Shown here: piece after piece, positions 59,557-64,000 of the stretch
How the letters are laid out: each line of letters opens with the position of its first letter
Numbering within the stretch: position 1 is the first letter of the stretch
Source of the DNA: GCA-016699835 sp964543905
Lineage (GTDB): Bacteria; Planctomycetota; Phycisphaerae; Phycisphaerales; UBA1924
Length of the DNA stretch: 64,000 bases
Direction of reading: 5' to 3'
Assembly (NCBI GenBank): GCA_964543905.1
Contig: CAZIZO010000004.1
Location: 62,001-126,000, forward strand
Made by a program: the position numbers and the translations under genes
Notes under the pieces: model-generated
What the model was told of the DNA's origin: nothing
What the model saw: only the letters and a program-made list of their open reading frames with translations
Databases searched by the model: none

Positions 59557-60213
59557 ATGAACCGTCTTGCAACCTTGGCCGCGTGCCTCTTTGGACTGGG
59601 TGGTTTGTTCGGCTTCGCCGAGCAGGAGCAGCCCACGAAGGCTCCAACCAAGGACCAACCCGCACCCGCCCCCAAGCCCGCCGACCCCCTCGCCGACCAT
59701 CCCGCCGTCGATCATCCCTCCATCCCCAAACTCGACGCCACCTGGCCCAAGCCCAAGCCCGAGGATGTCGCCTCCATCGACGCCCTCATCAAGGCCTATT
59801 ACGAGTCCACCGCCGGCGAGCCCAACACCCCGCGCGACTGGGACCGCTTCCTCTCCCTCTTCCTCCCCAAAGCCCAACTCGTCGCCTCTCGACCCGCCAG
59901 CACCCGCGCGGTCGGCGCCTCCGTCAACACCCCTCGCGAGTATGTCGATTCCAACAAAAAATACTTCGAAAAGGGTGGTTTCATGGACCGCGAAGTCTCC
60001 CGCAAGACCGAAGAGTTCGGCGCCATGGCCCACGTCTGGAGCACCTACGAATCGCGCCGATCCAAGGACGATCCCACACCCTACGTTCGTGGCATCGCCA
60101 GTTTCCAGATCCTCAAGGACGGCCAACGCTACTGGATCGTCAATATCTTCTGGGATTTCGAACGCCCGGGCGTCACCATCCCCGAGCAATACCTCCAGCC
60201 CCTCGCCAAGTAA
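59557..60213 (+). CDS. Exported SnoaL/NTF2-like protein
   Basis: A 218-residue protein. The signal peptide covers about residues 1-20 (ATLAACLFGLGGLFGFAEQ), then comes a Pro/Lys-rich linker. The domain from about residue 70 (DVASIDALIKAYYESTAGE, RDWDRFLSLFLPKAQLV, FGAMAHVWSTYESR, ASFQILKDGQRYWIVNIFWD) has the cone-shaped NTF2/SnoaL fold often annotated as DUF4440. The function is unknown; as the first gene of the regulator operon it may bind a signal ligand in the periplasm. GGAGGT precedes the ATG. Confidence 0.75.
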   Translation: MNRLATLAACLFGLGGLFGFAEQEQPTKAPTKDQPAPAPKPADPLADHPAVDHPSIPKLDATWPKPKPEDVASIDALIKAYYESTAGEPNTPRDWDRFLSLFLPKAQLVASRPASTRAVGASVNTPREYVDSNKKYFEKGGFMDREVSRKTEEFGAMAHVWSTYESRRSKDDPTPYVRGIASFQILKDGQRYWIVNIFWDFERPGVTIPEQYLQPLAK

Positions 60214-60233
60214 GCCCCTTTCCCGGAGTTTGA

Positions 60234-61640
60234 ATGGAGCGCACCCCTCGAAAATCCATCCTCGTCGTTGAGGACGAAAAACTCCTCCGTGAATCCCTCG
60301 TCGAACTCCTCCAGCAGGAGGGTTACGAGGTCGCCCAGGCCGCGCACGGCAAGGAGGCCTACGAACTCGCCCTCAACCGCCCCTTCGACCTCGTCCTCAC
60401 CGACCTCCGCATGCCCGAGATGGACGGCATGGAACTCCTCCGCCACCTCCGCCAACTCGCCCCGCAGACGCCCGTTGTCATCCTCACCGCCTTCGGCACC
60501 GTCGAGAGCGCCGTGGGCGCCATGCGCGAGGGCGCAACCGACTACCTCCTTAAGCCCGTCCAGTTCGACGATGTCCTCGTCCGCGTCCAGCGCGCCATCG
60601 AGTTGGGCGAACTCCGCCGCGACCAGCACATCCTCACCGAGCAACTCGCCGCCTCCAGCAACTTCCACAACCTCATCGGCGAATCTCCCGCCATGACCCG
60701 CGCCTTCGACCTCGCTCGCAAACTCTCCAGCGTGCGAAGCAGCGTCCTCATCATCGGCGAGTCCGGCACCGGCAAGGAACTCTTCGCCCGCGCCATCCAC
60801 TACAACGGCATCACCCGCGACAAGCCCTTCGTCGCCGTCAACTGCGGCGCCATCCCCGAATCCCTCATCGAATTCGAACTCTTCGGCCACCGCAAGGGGT
60901 CCTTCACCGGCGCCGTCAAGGATCGCATCGGCTACTTCGAAGCCGCCAACGGCGGGACCCTCTTCCTCGACGAAATCTCCACCCTCCCCCTCAGCGTCCA
61001 AAGTTCCCTCCTCCGCGTCCTCGAGGAGCGCGTCGTCATCCCCGTCGGCGACACCCGCCCCCGCCCCGTCGATGTCCGCATCGTCGCCGCCTCCAACCAA
61101 GACCTCCAAACCATGTGCAGGGAAGGAAAGTTCCGCGAAGACCTGCTCTTCCGCCTCGACGTCGTCCGCCTCGTCATCCCGCCGCTCCGACAGCGCCGCC
61201 ATGACATCCCCCTCCTCGTCCACCACTTCGTCGACAAATACTCCCGCGAGATGACCAAGCCCATCCTCGGCATCACCAACGCCGCCATGCGCGCCCTCCT
61301 CAACCATGAGTGGCGAGGAAACGTCCGCGAGTTGGAAAACGTCATCGAACGCGCCGTCATCTTCGCCGATGGACGCGAGATCGGCGTCGCCGACCTCCCC
61401 TTCGCCTCCCCCGACGCTTGCGAAGACTCCGACGAAGACCTCAAGGAGGCCATCACCCAGTTCGAACGACAGCACATCATCTACAGCCTCCGCCGCCACA
61501 ACTACGACAAAAACGAAACCGCCAGGCACCTCCGCATCGGCGTCTCCAGCCTCTACCGAAAACTCGAAGAACTCAAAATCCCCAAGGACCTCGATCGCGC
61601 CGACCAGCCCTCCCCCGACGCCGTCGGCGCCCCGAGATAG
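60234..61640 (+). CDS. NtrC-family sigma-54-dependent response regulator
   Basis: A 468-residue protein. Receiver domain residues about 8-120 with acidic pocket VEDE, phospho-acceptor Asp57 in LVLTDLRMPE, and Lys in LLKPVQ. The AAA+ domain has GESGTGKELFARAIH (Walker A), the sigma-54 contact loop as GSFTGA instead of the usual GAFTGA, GGTLFLDEIS (Walker B) and the arginine-finger region FREDLLFRLDV. The C-terminal Fis-type helix-turn-helix is NKNETARHLRIG-VSSLYRKLEEL-like in layout. It is the evident activator of the five sigma-54 promoters here. It lies 20 bp after the SnoaL-like gene. Confidence 0.93.
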   Translation: MERTPRKSILVVEDEKLLRESLVELLQQEGYEVAQAAHGKEAYELALNRPFDLVLTDLRMPEMDGMELLRHLRQLAPQTPVVILTAFGTVESAVGAMREGATDYLLKPVQFDDVLVRVQRAIELGELRRDQHILTEQLAASSNFHNLIGESPAMTRAFDLARKLSSVRSSVLIIGESGTGKELFARAIHYNGITRDKPFVAVNCGAIPESLIEFELFGHRKGSFTGAVKDRIGYFEAANGGTLFLDEISTLPLSVQSSLLRVLEERVVIPVGDTRPRPVDVRIVAASNQDLQTMCREGKFREDLLFRLDVVRLVIPPLRQRRHDIPLLVHHFVDKYSREMTKPILGITNAAMRALLNHEWRGNVRELENVIERAVIFADGREIGVADLPFASPDACEDSDEDLKEAITQFERQHIIYSLRRHNYDKNETARHLRIGVSSLYRKLEELKIPKDLDRADQPSPDAVGAPR

Positions 61641-61765
61641 GTGTTCGCTCTGCCCTCGTCCCGGCCTTCCCACCAGGCCCTTCTGTTCGGTTCCCTCGCA
61701 TGGCCTTCCTCCCGTGCTTCCCACCCGATCGGGTTCCTCCCGATCCCTTCCCCCGGAGGCGCCCG

Positions 61766-62788
61766 ATGCTGCGAAGACGCTTGCTCGCTCGCCTCGGCGT
61801 CCTCGTCCTCGGCTTCGTCCTCGGCGCCGTCGTCTCCATCGTCCTCCTCCAGGGCGTCCTCAAAGACCTCGACGCCATGAACGCCGACGCCAAGGCCATG
61901 ATCAACGGCACGCAGAGCCTCAGCCTCGCCATCGCCTCCGTCGAGAGCCTCCAAGCCCACGCCTCCATGCTCGACGATCAACGCCGACGCCTCGCGAGGG
62001 AGATCGACGCCCATTTCCAGAAGTTGGGCCAGCATCCCCACCTCCGCGAGCCGGGCACCAAGGCCTTCGCCGACTACGCCAGCGTCCGCGACCTCCTCCC
62101 CGCCTTCGTCCGGAGCGTCGAGTCCAACGCCGTGCACCCCGCCGACTCGCTCACCCTCCAGCGCCGAGTCCTCCAACTCGGCCAATCCGCGCGCGAGTTC
62201 ATCGCCGCCGAGCAGGAGGCCGTCAGCCGAAAACTCCGAACCCTCATCATCGGGCTCACCATCGCCGCGCTCGCGATGATGAACATCACCGTCGTGGTCC
62301 TGCTCCGCACCGCCCAGATGATCCTCCGACCCATCGACGATCTCGTCCAGGCCAGCCGTCGCCTCGGGCAGGAGCAATACAACCACCGCGTCCCCACCGA
62401 CCAGCACGACGAGTTCGCCGAACTCGCCCACGCCTACAACCGCCTCGCCGACGAACTCGCCGCCAATGAGAAACGCAAGGTCGAGGCGATGCAGCACCTC
62501 GCCGTCACCCTCAACCACGAACTCAACAACGTCCTCAACATCATCGACTTCCAACTCAGCCTCCTCGATCGCAAGAGCGCCGGCGATCCCACCCTCGCCA
62601 AAATCTTCCGCGATATTCGTGAGAACCTGGCCCGCATCTCGTCCACCGTCGCCTCCCTCAAGAGCGTGCGACGCGTCGTGCTCACCGACTATCTCCCGGG
62701 CGAGAAGATGATCGACCTCGCTCGCTCCCTGTCCCTCGACGATCTTCCCTCCCAGACCTCCAAGGTTTCGCAGCCGGCCAACCCATGA
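61766..62788 (+). CDS. Histidine-kinase-like sensor lacking the ATPase domain
   Basis: A 340-residue protein starting at the ATG at 61766 behind GGAGG. Membrane helix 1 is about residues 9-30, a periplasmic domain of about 125 residues follows, and helix 2 is about 160-181. A HAMP domain leads to the dimerisation and phosphotransfer helix with H-box VTLNHELNNVLNII (His251). The protein ends about 40 residues after that helix. No N-, G1- or G2-box of a HATPase domain exists in it or in the 314 bases downstream in any frame I checked. It could be a receptor phosphorylated by another kinase, or a truncated kinase. Confidence 0.8.
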   Translation: MLRRRLLARLGVLVLGFVLGAVVSIVLLQGVLKDLDAMNADAKAMINGTQSLSLAIASVESLQAHASMLDDQRRRLAREIDAHFQKLGQHPHLREPGTKAFADYASVRDLLPAFVRSVESNAVHPADSLTLQRRVLQLGQSAREFIAAEQEAVSRKLRTLIIGLTIAALAMMNITVVVLLRTAQMILRPIDDLVQASRRLGQEQYNHRVPTDQHDEFAELAHAYNRLADELAANEKRKVEAMQHLAVTLNHELNNVLNIIDFQLSLLDRKSAGDPTLAKIFRDIRENLARISSTVASLKSVRRVVLTDYLPGEKMIDLARSLSLDDLPSQTSKVSQPANP

Positions 62789-63102
62789 GCCATCCGCCTC
62801 GCTCTGCATGCATCCTTCTTGTGAACGGCCGCCCAGCCCGACTCGACTCAATGTGACAAACGGTTCGGATCCTCGGACATGCCTCCACGCCCCGTCCATC
62901 CCCCCGCTCCCTCGCCCGCACCTCGCGCCCACGTCAACCTCGTGCCCCGCAGACTCGTCGCCGCCCACGTGGTCTCGCCCTTCCTCGTCTTGGCACCCCT
63001 CCCCGTCTCCTCGCTTCGATTGGACGTGGCGCCCGACTTGAACCCTCCCCGATCGCTCCGCCTTCACTCGAGCCTCCTCGCTCCACCCGAAAGGACGACA
63101 CC
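62789..63102. other. 314-base gap without a recognised gene
   Basis: Pro/Arg-rich frames exist on both strands but none has coding character. No HATPase remnant is visible that would complete the kinase upstream. A TGGCAC at 62992 lacks a matching -12 element. An AAGGA ribosome binding site at the right end serves the ResB-like gene. Confidence 0.5.
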
Positions 63103-64000
63103 ATGAAACCTTCCCTCGCCTGGCATTTCACGCCCTGGGGGCGGGCCATCCTCTGGCTCGGCAGCATCCAACTCGCCGTGCCCATCCTCATCTTCGTCGC
63201 CGCCGCCCTCGCCTGGGGAACCTACCTCGAATCCACGCAGAGCGCCAAGGTCGCCAAGGCCGTCGTCTACGGCTCCTCCTGGTTCATCACCGTCATGGCT
63301 CTTGTCTGTGTCAGCCTCGTCTTCGCCGTCCTCACCCGCTTCCCCTGGAAGAAAAAGCACGTCGGCTTCATCATCGTCCACGCCAGCCTCGTCACGATGA
63401 TCGCCGCTGGATTCTGGTCCCTCTTCGGCCGCGTCGAAGGCCGCATCGGGCTCATCGAAGGCCGATCCACCAGCACCATGGAACTCGACGAGGAAATCCT
63501 CGAACTCGTCGAACCCAACATGGGCAACTTCAAGGTCCTCGCCTCCATCCCCGCGCCGCACCATCCCGGCGAATACCCACTCGCCGACCTCACCGTCCGC
63601 GTCCTCGAACGCTGGAAAAACTCCGAAGAACACTTCGAAGTCCGCGACGACGGCGTCCAGCCCTACCGCGCCGTCGAAGTTGCCTTTACCCATGATGCCG
63701 AGAAAGGCTCCTGGGTCGGCGAAGAGACCAAGGGCGGGCCAGCCTTCCTCGAAGGCCTCGTCATCCGTCTCCTCCCCGCCGGCGCTCCCTTCAATCCCAA
63801 CTCCATCCCCCCCGGCAAGCCGCCCGAATCCCTCATCCTCTTCGGCCAGCCCCCCGCCCTCGAAGCCGTCTACATCGCGCCCGACGGGCTCCAAACCACC
63901 CTCCCCCCCACATCCACATTTCCGTGGAACCTCGATCTCGGTTCCCGCAAGGTCTGCATCCGCGCCCAGTTCACCCACGCCCAGCAAATCTCCCACTTTT
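63103..64000 (+). CDS. ResB-like cytochrome c maturation protein, 3' end outside the window
   Basis: The first 299 residues of a larger membrane protein; the frame is open to the end of the window. Residues about 20-40 (SIQLAVPILIFVAAALAWG), 60-80 and 90-110 (KKHVGFIIVHASLVTMIAAG) are the ResB membrane helices, with the His in VGFIIVHASL expected to handle heme. A long periplasmic loop begins near residue 115. In this group ResB is often fused to CcsA to form system II heme ligation, which would fit the continuation. It serves the island's many CXXCH proteins. Confidence 0.8.
   Translation, partial: MKPSLAWHFTPWGRAILWLGSIQLAVPILIFVAAALAWGTYLESTQSAKVAKAVVYGSSWFITVMALVCVSLVFAVLTRFPWKKKHVGFIIVHASLVTMIAAGFWSLFGRVEGRIGLIEGRSTSTMELDEEILELVEPNMGNFKVLASIPAPHHPGEYPLADLTVRVLERWKNSEEHFEVRDDGVQPYRAVEVAFTHDAEKGSWVGEETKGGPAFLEGLVIRLLPAGAPFNPNSIPPGKPPESLILFGQPPALEAVYIAPDGLQTTLPPTSTFPWNLDLGSRKVCIRAQFTHAQQISHF

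Noticed and set aside
62992..63006. A TGGCAC upstream of the ResB-like gene
   Set aside because: The -12 position reads CCGTC instead of TTGC, and no paired palindrome is present upstream.
1..64000. CRISPR arrays, insertion sequences, prophage genes, tRNA and rRNA genes
   Set aside because: No regularly spaced direct repeats, transposase or integrase motifs, or cloverleaf-like sequences were recognised by reading. A tRNAscan or Infernal run would be needed to exclude an atypical RNA.

Overview
The window reads as chromosomal DNA of a planctomycete, most likely class Phycisphaerae. The reasons are high GC throughout, exported proteins ending in a Pro-Ala-Pro, hydrophobic, poly-Arg sorting tail, a type II prepilin with the planctomycete H-x9-DG signature, and scattered rather than clustered housekeeping genes. 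This assignment is inference from sequence style. No rRNA, tRNA, CRISPR array or insertion sequence was recognised.

Layout. 0.1-1.5 kb: a MarR-type regulator with a Cys-rich tail and an exported protoglobin. 1.6-9.1 kb: a LURP-like protein, a small basic protein, a MEMO-family protein, truA followed by two glycosyltransferases, and an FHA-GAF-PP2C phosphatase. 9.2-13 kb: two sorting-tail proteins, a short nuoG and a small membrane protein. 13.2-18.2 kb: a complete branched-chain amino acid type ABC transporter (livK-H-M-G-F) with a terminator-like hairpin between the binding protein and the permeases. 18.5-28.3 kb: alpha/beta hydrolase, asparagine-synthase-like protein, HEAT-repeat protein, a conserved protein behind a strongly folded leader, an exported GH2 glycosidase and a diguanylate cyclase. 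28.4-46.6 kb: ftsW-murG, rimO, an E1-beta dehydrogenase subunit, a LuxR regulator, an HtrA protease, panB, ndk, a TerC-PGPGW fusion, rlmN, ispH, a prepilin pair, an erythromycin-esterase-like protein and another sorting-tail protein.

The most interesting part is 46.7-64.0 kb, a 17-kb island for multiheme electron transfer. It carries six cytochromes with about 54 predicted hemes, an outer-membrane beta-barrel overlapping a pentaheme lipoprotein gene, two NHL beta-propeller lipoproteins, a NapC/NirT-type quinol-oxidising cytochrome, two cytochrome c maturation genes (CcmC-like and ResB-like), an NtrC-family sigma-54 activator and a histidine-kinase-like protein that lacks its ATPase domain. 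The inferred route is quinol to the NapC-type protein, to periplasmic multiheme proteins, through the barrel conduit, to surface cytochromes.

Five sequences fitting the sigma-54 -24/-12 consensus sit upstream of the island genes. Three intergenic regions carry paired palindromes close to TTCTCA-N4-TGAGAA, always 32 bp centre to centre and mostly 60 and 92 bp from the -12 element. One pair lies midway between two divergent sigma-54 promoters, one of which drives the activator's own operon. This looks like a self-contained regulon.

A second genome-style signal is that at least a dozen genes have a TANNNT -10-like element 5-9 nt before the start codon, which predicts leaderless mRNAs. I used this to correct several start codons.
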